DNA from: an uncultured Ignavibacteriales bacterium | Lineage (GTDB): Bacteria > Bacteroidota > Ignavibacteria > Ignavibacteriales > Ignavibacteriaceae | NCBI GenBank assembly: GCA_937858935.1 | Contig: CALLZX010000439.1 | Location: forward strand, 1 to 36,314 | DNA: 36,314 bases | Reading direction: 5' to 3' | Shown here: piece after piece, positions 25,510 to 33,978 of the stretch | Position numbering within the stretch: the stretch's first letter is position 1 | How the letters are laid out: every line of letters starts with the position of its first letter | Program-made: the position numbers and the translations under genes | The notes under the pieces: generated by a model | What the model was told of the DNA's origin: nothing | The model's input: only the letters and a program-made list of their open reading frames with translations | Database searches by the model: none

Positions 25510-28500
25510 TTAATTATTAACAAAATCGAGATCATCATTAAACCTAACGCTCACTAACTTAGAAATTCCTTCTTCCTGCATTGTAACACCATAAAGTGTG
25601 TTTGCAGCCTCCATCGTTCTCTTGTTATGAGTTACAACTATAAATTGTGTGTCTTTGCTAAAATCATCCAATATTCTTGTGAAACGATCAATGTTGGCAT
25701 CATCAAGCGGTGCATCAATTTCATCAAGGATACAGAACGGACTTGGTTTAACAAGATAAATTGCAAACAACAAAGCAATAGCCGTTAAGGTTTTTTCTCC
25801 GCCGGATAAAAGCTCGATTGATGTTGGTCGTTTACCTTTCGGTTTTGCAATTATTTCAATCTTTGCTTCAAGCGGATCAGCATTTTCTTCTATCTTTAAA
25901 TCCGCTTCATCGCCAGGGTTAAAAAGTGTTCTGAATATTCTTACAAAGTGACCACGGATTTTTTCAAAGGTTTCTGAAAATTGTGCTTGTGCTGTATTAT
26001 TAATTTCTTCAATTGTTTTTACAACATCTTTTTCTGATTCAACAAGATCATCTCTCTGCTTATGAAGAAAATCCAATCTTTCTCTTTCTTCTTCATATTC
26101 AGAATGTGCAACAAGATTTATTGGTCCCAGATTTTTAACTTTTGTCTTAAGGTCCAGAACTTCATCAGATCTTTGTTTGAAGTCGAAAGACTGTAGATCT
26201 TCAAATTCTTTTTTCTCAAGTGTAAGTGAATAATTTTCCTTTATATGATCGATTAGGTTTGCACTTTTGATATCAAGTTCTTTAATGGTTATTTCCATTT
26301 TATGAATAATATCGGATACAACTTCTCTTTCTTTACGTAAGGATCTTAAGTTAGTTTCTTTTTCGTTAACATCGTTTCTAAGACTTAAATGACGGGCTTC
26401 GATATCATCTAATTGAGTATTTAATACTTTTCTTGCATCTTCTAATTCATTAAAATTTTGCTCCTGCGTTACAAGCTGTTCATCTATTTGCTTGATCTCT
26501 AATTCAGCAGCTTCAATATCTTCTTTTCTTTTAGAGATAGAATTACTTATTGCAACAATTGATTCTTCTGCACGCTTAATTGCATTTTCAGTATTGCGTT
26601 TCTCTCCGACTAATCTTTCTATTCTAACTTTTAATTCATTTCTTTCAGTAAGTATCTGATTATAGTTTTTTTCAAATTCAGAAAATTCTTCATCTAGAGT
26701 TTGTTTTTTTCTTTCTTCTGAATCACGAAGTGCAATCTCTGTATTAAGTAAAGATTCAAGTTTATTTTTTTTGTTATCAAAAAGATTTGATTCAGCTGCA
26801 TGCTCTTTTATTTCGTGCTGAATTTTTTCAATTTCATCATCTGCTTTTTGCTTCTCAAATTCAAACTGAGCAATTTGTTTATCAACATTTGCAAGATCAT
26901 TTACGAGCAATCTGCCCTGTTCGGAAATAATTTTAAGATCAATTTCGGAAAGAAGATTATCGATATTTGTAATTCGATTCTGAGTTTCTAAAAGAGCTTT
27001 TTCATGATTTGGAAATTCAGTGCTAAGATTTTCCAGTAATTGTTTTCTGCCAAATAAAGAGTCATCTAAACGCGGAACAGAACCTGCTTCAATCACACCA
27101 TCTCTTGAAACAAAATCACCATTTAAGGTTGCAAAGCTAAAACTTCCGAACTTGGAATATAGTTCGAATGCTTTATTAAGATCATCAACAATACAAACAT
27201 TTTTCAAAATTTTTCCAAAAAATGGTTTCCACTTCTCCTGGGTTTGTATACTGCTGCTTGCCCAGCTTACAAATCCATTTTCTTTTTCAAGTTTTTTTGC
27301 TTTTCGTTTTTCAATAAAATTTTGAATTTTATTCAAAAACCCTTTGCTGTTAAACTCTTCAAAATGAGGAAAATAAAACGAGGCTTTTCCAATATCATTT
27401 AGATTTAAGTATTCTATTCCTCGTTTAAGATCTTCTAAAGATTCAACAAGAACATTATTAAGGTTATTCTTTAATGCTGCTTCTACAGCAAATCTAAACT
27501 TTTCATCAGAATCACCTATATGAGCAAGTATTGTACTTCCATTTTTTGCCCAGTCTTTATTATCAAGAAGTGCTTTTGCGCCTTTAGATACTCCTTCAAG
27601 ATTATCTATAAGATTTTGTATAAAAGTAATTTTATCTTTAATAGAATTAATAAGACTTCGCTGTTCAAGCTCTTTTTCTTTTAATTTATTTAATTCGAGT
27701 TCAAGTTTCTCTTTTTCACTTTGTTTCTTTAAGTATAAAGATTCTTGTTCAGCTATTTTTTTCTGGATTTCCTCTTTATCATTACCAAGCTCTTCAATAA
27801 ATCCGACTGTCTTAGCAATGTTGTTTGTAAGAGACTGAATTTTTTCATTCAGTTTTTTAATGTTTACTTGCTTTGATTCAAGAATTGCAATTGTATTTCG
27901 TAATTCATTTTCTCTGCCAGTGATCTCTTTAAACTTTTCAAGTAAAATTTCTGATTGTTCTTTTAGAATATTTTTCTTCTGCTCTAAAAATTCCACCTGT
28001 GTATCAACATTATGATCAAGAGTTTTCTTCTCATGTTCTTTTTGTGCGATTTGATCTGCAAAATTAGATAGTGATGCCACTCCTTTTTCAGATACGTTTT
28101 TAGCTTCATCAAACTGTGCACTTAATTCCTCAAGATCAGTTGTATATCTTTCTTTGTTGCGTGTAAGAGAATTCTTTCTTTCATTATTGAGTGATAAAGA
28201 ATTCTGAACATTAAAAATCTTTTCAGTCTGAAGAGTAATTTCGTTTCTTTTGTCCTTTAGTTCATTTTCTATCTCAACAAGTTTTTCACGTGCTGCTTTA
28301 ATTTCGTCTTCAAGCTTTGCAATATCAGATTCATACTGAATTTTTTTCTTAAAATTTTCTTCTTTGCTAAGCTTTGATTCATCAATCCGGAGTGTAAACA
28401 AAGCTAATTCCCGTTCCGATAGATCAATTTCCAACTCACGTAATTGGGATGTTAAAACATTATACTTATCAGCCCGTTTAGCTTGTCTTTCAAGCGAAGC

Positions 28501-29106
28501 GACTTTTTTCTCAACTTCGGAAACAATATCGTTAACACGGGTAAGATCTGATTTAACCTCATCAAGTTTTCTCAGCGCAAGTCTTCTTCTCATTTTATAC
28601 TTATTAACGCCGGCGGCTTCTTCAAACATTGTACGGCGTTCTTCAGCTTTATTGCTAAGAATTGTTTCAACCATTTTTAGTTCGATAACAGAATAAGCAT
28701 TTGCACCAATTCCCGTATCCATAAAAAGATTGGTTATATCTTTTAAACGGCAAATGTTTTTGTTTAAGAGATATTCGCTTTCGCCGGAACGGAAAATTCT
28801 TCTTGTTATTGTAACATCTGTGTATTCTGTTGGAAGAATTCCTTTTGTGTTTTCAATAGTCAGCGATACTTCTGCCATTCCCATTGGTTTGCGCTGTGCA
28901 GTCCCGTTAAAAATAACGTTTTCCATTTTATCACTTCTAAGCGTTGAACTTTTCTGTTCACCCAAACACCAGCGAAGTGCATCAACTACATTTGTTTTGC
29001 CGCAGCCATTCGGACCAACGATAGATGTGATACCCTGATTAAAGTTAATCTGGGTTTTCTGCGCAAAAGATTTGAAGCCTAATATTTCTAATTTTGATAA
29101 ATACAA
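25510..29106 (-). CDS. smc: Chromosome segregation protein SMC
   Basis: This 1198-residue condensin ATPase is of full family length. The N-terminal head has Walker A GPNGCGKTNVVDALRWCLGEQ. Long coiled coils, rich in K, E and L, occupy about residues 170-500 and 680-1020. A hinge lies between them at about 510-665 (SKGAKALLDN, SRDGVIEAGSVPRLDDS). The C-terminal head has the ABC signature LLSGGEKTLTAIALLFAIY and Walker B PFCILDEIDAPLDDANIDRF, then VVTHNKRTM. It organises and segregates the chromosome with ScpA/ScpB, which are not in the window. It begins only 6 nt after the upstream membrane-protein gene, so it probably depends on that gene's promoter. Confidence 0.97.
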   Translation of the reverse strand: MYLSKLEILGFKSFAQKTQINFNQGITSIVGPNGCGKTNVVDALRWCLGEQKSSTLRSDKMENVIFNGTAQRKPMGMAEVSLTIENTKGILPTEYTDVTITRRIFRSGESEYLLNKNICRLKDITNLFMDTGIGANAYSVIELKMVETILSNKAEERRTMFEEAAGVNKYKMRRRLALRKLDEVKSDLTRVNDIVSEVEKKVASLERQAKRADKYNVLTSQLRELEIDLSERELALFTLRIDESKLSKEENFKKKIQYESDIAKLEDEIKAAREKLVEIENELKDKRNEITLQTEKIFNVQNSLSLNNERKNSLTRNKERYTTDLEELSAQFDEAKNVSEKGVASLSNFADQIAQKEHEKKTLDHNVDTQVEFLEQKKNILKEQSEILLEKFKEITGRENELRNTIAILESKQVNIKKLNEKIQSLTNNIAKTVGFIEELGNDKEEIQKKIAEQESLYLKKQSEKEKLELELNKLKEKELEQRSLINSIKDKITFIQNLIDNLEGVSKGAKALLDNKDWAKNGSTILAHIGDSDEKFRFAVEAALKNNLNNVLVESLEDLKRGIEYLNLNDIGKASFYFPHFEEFNSKGFLNKIQNFIEKRKAKKLEKENGFVSWASSSIQTQEKWKPFFGKILKNVCIVDDLNKAFELYSKFGSFSFATLNGDFVSRDGVIEAGSVPRLDDSLFGRKQLLENLSTEFPNHEKALLETQNRITNIDNLLSEIDLKIISEQGRLLVNDLANVDKQIAQFEFEKQKADDEIEKIQHEIKEHAAESNLFDNKKNKLESLLNTEIALRDSEERKKQTLDEEFSEFEKNYNQILTERNELKVRIERLVGEKRNTENAIKRAEESIVAISNSISKRKEDIEAAELEIKQIDEQLVTQEQNFNELEDARKVLNTQLDDIEARHLSLRNDVNEKETNLRSLRKEREVVSDIIHKMEITIKELDIKSANLIDHIKENYSLTLEKKEFEDLQSFDFKQRSDEVLDLKTKVKNLGPINLVAHSEYEEERERLDFLHKQRDDLVESEKDVVKTIEEINNTAQAQFSETFEKIRGHFVRIFRTLFNPGDEADLKIEENADPLEAKIEIIAKPKGKRPTSIELLSGGEKTLTAIALLFAIYLVKPSPFCILDEIDAPLDDANIDRFTRILDDFSKDTQFIVVTHNKRTMEAANTLYGVTMQEEGISKLVSVRFNDDLDFVNN

Positions 29107-29112
29107 ATTGTG

Positions 29113-31710
29113 CTATCCAAAAATGTTGAATTGTTTAAGAGCCAGTTTCAGATATTGAAATACAGAGTTATTCACTTCATAATAAAGCAAGAAAATTATT
29201 TTCAATATCAAAATAGAAAGCAAACCATAGAAATATATTCCACCGGCATTAACATCAAAGATTACCGAGATACCTTTCAGAAGTCTATATAGAAGCCAGA
29301 TTACAAACGCGACAAGAAATAAATACATATAAATATTTCCAACGCCAGCATTTAATAGTCGGTATAGAACAATTCCAACTGGAATTAGCAGTACAACCGG
29401 AAGTAGCGCCCAGACTACTGTGAAGAAAACACTGGATAGATAAACTTTTGTTCTAACAAAGAATGAAGAAGCTGTTATGATTATGGTTAGTAGAATCATA
29501 ATTATAATTGCTAAAACAAAAAGCCAAATCAAAGCTTTTACAGGATTCCATGCCAGATAACTTATTCCAGAAATTAAACCTGGACTTCCAAACGCTAGAA
29601 GAATTTTTTCAACAAGTACATTGTTTTTAATGTAGTAAAAAAGATTTGCGAATATCAGCGAACTGACTAATGCAACTATTAAAGCAAGAAATAATGAATG
29701 ATATGCTGAGATTATTCTTTGATCCCGAACATCTGCAAAAAAGTTGTACGGACGAAGCAGTGCACGTGAGGCATCTTCTCTAAACTTTCTTCCTGAATTA
29801 ACCAAAACACCCATCAACAATGCCAGAACTAATCCTGTAATAATAAATATCATCGGTGCATCGTCTTTATCGCTGCCGATAGGTATTGTAACTTTCTCAG
29901 TATTTCTCATTCTTGCAGAAAGAACTTTGTATGCAAGTCTATCCTGACTTCTTTCTTCGCTAACTAAACCGAGGTTGTAAATGTTTTCATCCTTATAACC
30001 ACTTATAATTGACGGAAAATCTCCGCGTAAATCAAACATTGTGTTTGCAAAAAAACCCGAAAGATTGTTGCTCTCATAAAAGCTGAACATATCATCAAAA
30101 AACTTTGCTTGTGCCTCGTATGAAAACTTATTTACATAACCATCGGTTTGTCCAACGTTTACAGTGTAAGTTGCTTCTCCGATAAATAATTTTCCTTTAC
30201 CAGCGGCTTCAATAAAATTTGTAACTTCACTTTGTTTATCAGCCGGGGTTTGATTTAAGAATTCAATACCATAAAAATCAAGATTATTTATTTGCTGATA
30301 TTCAAAATCAAAAAAAGAAGCGTATGTTAAAATGCTTCTGCTCTTTTTTACTTGTGATGCAAGTTCACTTAATAGCGCACGATGAGCATCTGAACTAAAC
30401 AGATAAGATGAGCCAAATCCAATTCCACCGACAGCAGAAAAATCCTGATAGGCTTTTAACAAACTTGAAAGATAATTTTTACTGCGCACTACGAAATTCT
30501 GAGAACCCGCAAGTCCTTCCGGCAAATTTGCGATTGGCAGTTCAACAAAAGCTAAAAGACCAATCTGTTCACACAATCTTAAATAGTAGGGATTTGGAAG
30601 TGACTTTGAAAATCTAACTGAGTTAAAACCGGCTTGTTTTATTTTTTCTAAATCGCTTTCCATTCTTTCAAAAGAAGTAAGACTTCCGTACTGATAGAAA
30701 GATGGAGTATACGTAACACCGTATAGATTAAACTCTTTTCCATTTAAAGAAAAATTATCCTTTGATGATTCTAATCTTAAAAGTGCAACACTTTGATCAT
30801 GTCTATCGATCAATTGATCGCCGCGCCAAAGTTCTATTCTTACAATGTAACTCTCGGGATTTTCAGGACTCCACAAAATTGGCGATACAATTGAGATTCC
30901 ACTTTTTATTTCAATCTGTTTGTTCTGCTTAAGTATGAATTTGTTATCATCTATTGATGAACTTGTCTTCCCATCAGGATAAAATATTTGGGTCCTTAAT
31001 GTAAAATTTGATTGTGTACCAAGCGTATCGTTTATCTTTTTAAATTCTTTGTTATCAATAACAGATTTTAAAGAAATTACAGCCTTGTTCAATTTTAGAT
31101 CAACATCTGTTTTAAAGGTAAAATCTGAAATACTAACATTAGGAGTTAGATGTAAATAAACATCACGAATTACACCGCCGAAATTCTGCGGAAATAAAAA
31201 TCTTTGCTTAAGCGGAATCGTATTTTGTGAATCAAGTTCATACGAAAGTTTAACGGAAATAATATTGTCTTTATCTGATCGAAGAATATCTCGCGGTAGT
31301 GAAACTGTAAATGGAAATTCTCCACCGGGATGGCGATAGATAATTACTTTGTTAACGGAAATATCTGCTGAGTAGTTTAATCCAAAAAAGTTTAAGGATA
31401 TTTTATGATTGTTTAGCTGTGCGTTGGTAAGTGGAAAACTCTTCTCAAAAACGAACTCGCCTTTTCCTTCAAAGATTGATGGAACGCGAACACTAACTTT
31501 TTCTTTTTTCTCATCATCAGAAGGATAGACTTTCCAGTTTCCGTTTAGAGAAATTACATTACGAGTGTCTGTAATATCAAAAAAAAGCTGGTCTGAAGTA
31601 TTTATTTTATAATTAGGTAGATCTCTGAATATAACCTGCGAAAAAGTTACCTGGGAGAAAATTATTGCGGCTATAAACAGATTGTAAAGTAAATTTTTGA
31701 GGGAAATCAT
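29113..31710 (-). CDS. Glycoside hydrolase family 2-like protein fused to a multi-helix membrane domain
   Basis: This 865-residue envelope protein has an N-terminal signal or anchor (LLYNLFIAAIIFSQVTFSQ). Residues about 30-190 resemble the GH2 sugar-binding beta-sandwich (ISLNGNWKVYP, LNFFGLNYSADISVNKV, FGGVIRDVYLHL). An Ig-like domain follows, then at about 325-610 a TIM-barrel-like region (LNGKEFNLYGVTYTPS, LEKIKQAGFNSVRFS, GLLAFVELPIANLPEG). The usual acid/base Asn-Glu after strand 4 is not seen; GGIGFGSS stands in its place. A GE (FIGEATYT) is a possible nucleophile. After about 640 come six or seven hydrophobic helices resembling a Yip1-type domain. It may bind rather than cleave glycans. 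It leads the smc-lpx run. Confidence 0.75.
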   Translation of the reverse strand: MISLKNLLYNLFIAAIIFSQVTFSQVIFRDLPNYKINTSDQLFFDITDTRNVISLNGNWKVYPSDDEKKEKVSVRVPSIFEGKGEFVFEKSFPLTNAQLNNHKISLNFFGLNYSADISVNKVIIYRHPGGEFPFTVSLPRDILRSDKDNIISVKLSYELDSQNTIPLKQRFLFPQNFGGVIRDVYLHLTPNVSISDFTFKTDVDLKLNKAVISLKSVIDNKEFKKINDTLGTQSNFTLRTQIFYPDGKTSSSIDDNKFILKQNKQIEIKSGISIVSPILWSPENPESYIVRIELWRGDQLIDRHDQSVALLRLESSKDNFSLNGKEFNLYGVTYTPSFYQYGSLTSFERMESDLEKIKQAGFNSVRFSKSLPNPYYLRLCEQIGLLAFVELPIANLPEGLAGSQNFVVRSKNYLSSLLKAYQDFSAVGGIGFGSSYLFSSDAHRALLSELASQVKKSRSILTYASFFDFEYQQINNLDFYGIEFLNQTPADKQSEVTNFIEAAGKGKLFIGEATYTVNVGQTDGYVNKFSYEAQAKFFDDMFSFYESNNLSGFFANTMFDLRGDFPSIISGYKDENIYNLGLVSEERSQDRLAYKVLSARMRNTEKVTIPIGSDKDDAPMIFIITGLVLALLMGVLVNSGRKFREDASRALLRPYNFFADVRDQRIISAYHSLFLALIVALVSSLIFANLFYYIKNNVLVEKILLAFGSPGLISGISYLAWNPVKALIWLFVLAIIIMILLTIIITASSFFVRTKVYLSSVFFTVVWALLPVVLLIPVGIVLYRLLNAGVGNIYMYLFLVAFVIWLLYRLLKGISVIFDVNAGGIYFYGLLSILILKIIFLLYYEVNNSVFQYLKLALKQFNIFG

Positions 31711-31742
31711 TCTTTGCTAAAAAACTCCTGAAAAATAAGTTA

Positions 31743-31773
31743 CAAATATAACCTCAAATCGAAGGGATTGCAA
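31743..31773 (-). promoter_or_regulatory. Bacteroidota-type housekeeping promoter for the GH2-like/smc/lpx run
   Basis: The reverse strand reads TTG (31773-31771), 20 nt, then TATATTTG (31750-31743). This matches the Bacteroidota primary-sigma pattern with TTG at -33 and TAnnTTTG at -7. The start site would be about 20-25 nt before the ATG at 31710, and AGGAG is available in that short leader. It lies just after the tpiA terminator, as expected for the first promoter of the next unit. Confidence 0.6.
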
Positions 31774-31780
31774 TGAAATG

Positions 31781-31811
31781 AAAGCCCGATTTAAGCTAAT
31801 AATCGGGCTTT
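31781..31811 (-). terminator. Rho-independent-type terminator after tpiA
   Basis: A perfect 11-bp inverted repeat, AAAGCCCGATT / AATCGGGCTTT, encloses a 9-nt loop. It starts about 20 nt after the tpiA stop codon. In the leftward direction GGGC is followed by TTT and then a T-rich stretch. It is the strongest hairpin seen in the intergenic parts of the window. Confidence 0.8.
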
Positions 31812-31830
31812 TGAAAAGAAAATAAAATAT

Positions 31831-32586
31831 TTACGCGCCTTTTATAATTCCTATGAAAGAATCAGCTTTTAAGCAGGCACCACCAACCAATGCACCATCA
31901 ATATCTTTTTGGGAAAGAAGTTCTTTTGCGTTGTCTGGTTTTACACTTCCACCGTATTGGATTACTAAATCGTTTGCAACTTCTAAGGAGTAATCAATTT
32001 CAATTAAGTCACGAATAAATTCGTGAACTTCCTGCGCTTGAGCAGGGCTTGCAGTTTTTCCTGTTCCGATAGCCCAAACTGGCTCATAAGCAACAATAAT
32101 ATTTTTCATTTCATCAGCAGAAATTCCATCTAATCCTTTTAGCACCTGTCTTTTAACAACATCATTGGTTGTTCCGTTCTCTCTTTCTTCAAGAAGTTCA
32201 CCAATACAAAAAATTGGTTTTAATCCTGCAGCTAAAGCTTTTTTGATTTTCTTATTAATCATTTCATCACTTTCACCAAAGATGTGTCTGCGTTCTGAGT
32301 GACCAAGTATTATATATTCACATCCAACGGATTTTAACATTGATGCAGAAATTTCCCCGGTAAACGCACCATTTTCTTCAAAGTGCATGTTCTGCGCTCC
32401 GAGTTTAATCGAACTTCCACTAACAAGTTTTGATGCTTCTGATAAAGAAGTGAAAGGCGGGCAAACAATAACATCACAATTTGGTTTTTCATTCTGTAAA
32501 AGATTTTGTAATTCAACGATAAGTTTTTCTGATTCTTTTAAATCGTTGTTCATTTTCCAGTTACCGGCAATTACTACGTTACGCAT
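31831..32586 (-). CDS. tpiA: Triosephosphate isomerase
   Basis: This 251-residue glycolytic TIM-barrel enzyme interconverts dihydroxyacetone phosphate and glyceraldehyde 3-phosphate. Active-site motifs are complete: GNWKMN (Lys), ILGHSERRHIFGE (His), VAYEPVWAIGTGK (Glu and the flexible loop), QYGGSVKPDN and GALVGGACL for phosphate binding. The length is normal. AGAGGA precedes the ATG. A clear terminator follows, and the gene points away from queC across a shared 256-bp region, so it appears to be a single-gene unit. Confidence 0.97.
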   Translation of the reverse strand: MRNVVIAGNWKMNNDLKESEKLIVELQNLLQNEKPNCDVIVCPPFTSLSEASKLVSGSSIKLGAQNMHFEENGAFTGEISASMLKSVGCEYIILGHSERRHIFGESDEMINKKIKKALAAGLKPIFCIGELLEERENGTTNDVVKRQVLKGLDGISADEMKNIIVAYEPVWAIGTGKTASPAQAQEVHEFIRDLIEIDYSLEVANDLVIQYGGSVKPDNAKELLSQKDIDGALVGGACLKADSFIGIIKGA

Positions 32587-32842
32587 TTTTTTCCTCTAAG
32601 GTTTAATAAAATTTCTTTGTAAAATTAAGAAAGAAATCTCTGGATTTAAACTTAGCGTGCTTTGCGTGTTTTAACTTTGCTTTCTTTTGGAATAGCTATT
32701 CTTTGGGAACGTGAAATATCTTAAAGTTTCTCTCTATAAGACAACAAAGATATTCATCAGGATTGCCAATAATCATCCCAAAAATCTTTTAATCCTTTTT
32801 AGTATTTTAGAACAGAAATTTTTAATCAATAAAACTTCTTTT
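32587..32842. other. Divergent tpiA-queC intergenic region
   Basis: This 256-bp AT-rich stretch must carry promoters for both genes. On the forward strand TTTG (32676) followed by TATTCTTTG 17 nt later loosely resembles a Bacteroidota promoter for queC, but spacing and core are imperfect. A TTAGCGTGCTTTGCGTGTTT segment near 32651 has an internal near-duplicate (GCGTG-CTTT-GCGTG) and looks like an intergenic repeat remnant. I find no convincing preQ1 riboswitch fold upstream of queC. Confidence 0.35.
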
Positions 32843-33535
32843 ATGCAGTCATCTAAAAAAAATATTGCTGTTATCGCTTTAAGCGGAGGAATGGATAGCT
32901 GTATTACTGCAGCTATTGCAAATCTTGATTACGAACTTGCCTTTGCACATATCAATTATGGCCAGCGAACTGTAAACAGAGAATTAAAATCGTTCGATGA
33001 AATTGCAGATCATTACAGAGTTAAAAAAAGATTAATTATTGATTACACACATCTCGCAAAAATCGGTGGTTCATCTCTTACAGATAAAAATATTGAGGTG
33101 ACTAAAGCAGATTTGAGTAATCTGGAAATCCCATCATCTTATGTTCCGTTCAGAAACGCAAATATACTTTCTGCTTGTGTTAGCTGGGCTGAAGTATTAA
33201 CTGCAACTGCTGTTTTTATTGGAGCAGTTTATGAGGATTCATCTGGTTATCCTGATTGCAGACCAGATTTTTTCTCTGCTTATGAAAAAATGATTGATCT
33301 CGGCACAAAACCAGAAACAAAAATTAAAATTGTTACTCCAATAATAAACTTATCAAAGGCAGAAATTGTTAAGAGAGGAATTGAACTTGATGCTCCGCTT
33401 CATTTAACCTGGAGTTGTTATCAAAATGAAGATGAAGCTTGTGGAGTTTGCGATAGCTGTGCGTTGCGTTTACGCGGTTTTCAGCAAGCTGGATTTGAGG
33501 ATCCAATAAAATATAAGATTAGACCAAAGTATTAA
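32843..33535 (+). CDS. queC: 7-cyano-7-deazaguanine (preQ0) synthase
   Basis: This ATP-dependent enzyme converts 7-carboxy-7-deazaguanine to preQ0 for queuosine. I place the start at ATG 32843 (231 residues, the normal length), because the PP-loop ALSGGMDS should lie near the N terminus; a GTG at 32711 would add 44 unlike residues. Other motifs are YGQRTVNRE and [20 protein letters not shown]-terminal zinc site uses four Cys in [20 protein letters not shown]. queF follows after 17 nt and performs the next step. Confidence 0.94.
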   Translation: MQSSKKNIAVIALSGGMDSCITAAIANLDYELAFAHINYGQRTVNRELKSFDEIADHYRVKKRLIIDYTHLAKIGGSSLTDKNIEVTKADLSNLEIPSSYVPFRNANILSACVSWAEVLTATAVFIGAVYEDSSGYPDCRPDFFSAYEKMIDLGTKPETKIKIVTPIINLSKAEIVKRGIELDAPLHLTWSCYQNEDEACGVCDSCALRLRGFQQAGFEDPIKYKIRPKY

Positions 33536-33552
33536 AAATCATCAGAGGACAA

Positions 33553-33966
33553 ATGAGCGACAATTTAAAACTTGTAAATAACAAATTAGCTTTGTTAGAA
33601 ACTTTTGAAAATAAATATCCAAACAGAAACTACACGGTAACACACATAGCGCCAGAGTTTACTTCGCTTTGTCCAAAAACCGGGCAGCCTGATTTTGCAA
33701 CGATTACATTAGAATACATTCCGGATCAGCTTTGCGTGGAATTAAAATCTTATAAGTTTTATCTTCAATCATATCGTAACGATGGAATTTTTTTTGAAAG
33801 TGTTACAAATAAAATTCTTGATGATCTTGTTGAGGTTACTAAACCGCGATATATGAAGATTACAGCAGAGTTTAACACTCGCGGTGGTATTTCTTCGGTA
33901 ATAGAAGCCGAGTATGAAAACGAAGATTTTCCGTTTGATGAAGAAGACGACAACTTATTTAATTAA
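33553..33966 (+). CDS. queF: NADPH-dependent preQ0 reductase
   Basis: This 137-residue T-fold enzyme reduces preQ0 to preQ1 using NADPH. The catalytic Cys lies in [12 protein letters not shown] (C40), with Asp47 in the same motif. The QueF signature follows as [21 protein letters not shown]. The short length fits the single-domain (unimodular, YkvM-like) type. GAGG precedes the ATG. The pairing with queC directly upstream matches consecutive pathway steps, and the QueA enzyme that uses the product is encoded at 15319-16353. The C terminus is acidic (EEDD-rich) beyond the usual end. Confidence 0.94.
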   Translation: MSDNLKLVNNKLALLETFENKYPNRNYTVTHIAPEFTSLCPKTGQPDFATITLEYIPDQLCVELKSYKFYLQSYRNDGIFFESVTNKILDDLVEVTKPRYMKITAEFNTRGGISSVIEAEYENEDFPFDEEDDNLFN

Positions 33967-33978
33967 CTTAAACTAATT

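Noticed and set aside
29744-29947. Forward open frame within the GH2-like gene
   Set aside because: It is antisense to a long continuous coding sequence and has no supporting signal.
32711-32842. N-terminal extension of QueC from a GTG at 32711
   Set aside because: It adds 44 residues unlike the family and pushes the PP-loop away from the N terminus; ATG 32843 gives the normal length.
32640-32842. preQ1 riboswitch upstream of queC
   Set aside because: I could not find the short stem followed by an A-rich tail pairing back to the loop that defines the class I aptamer.
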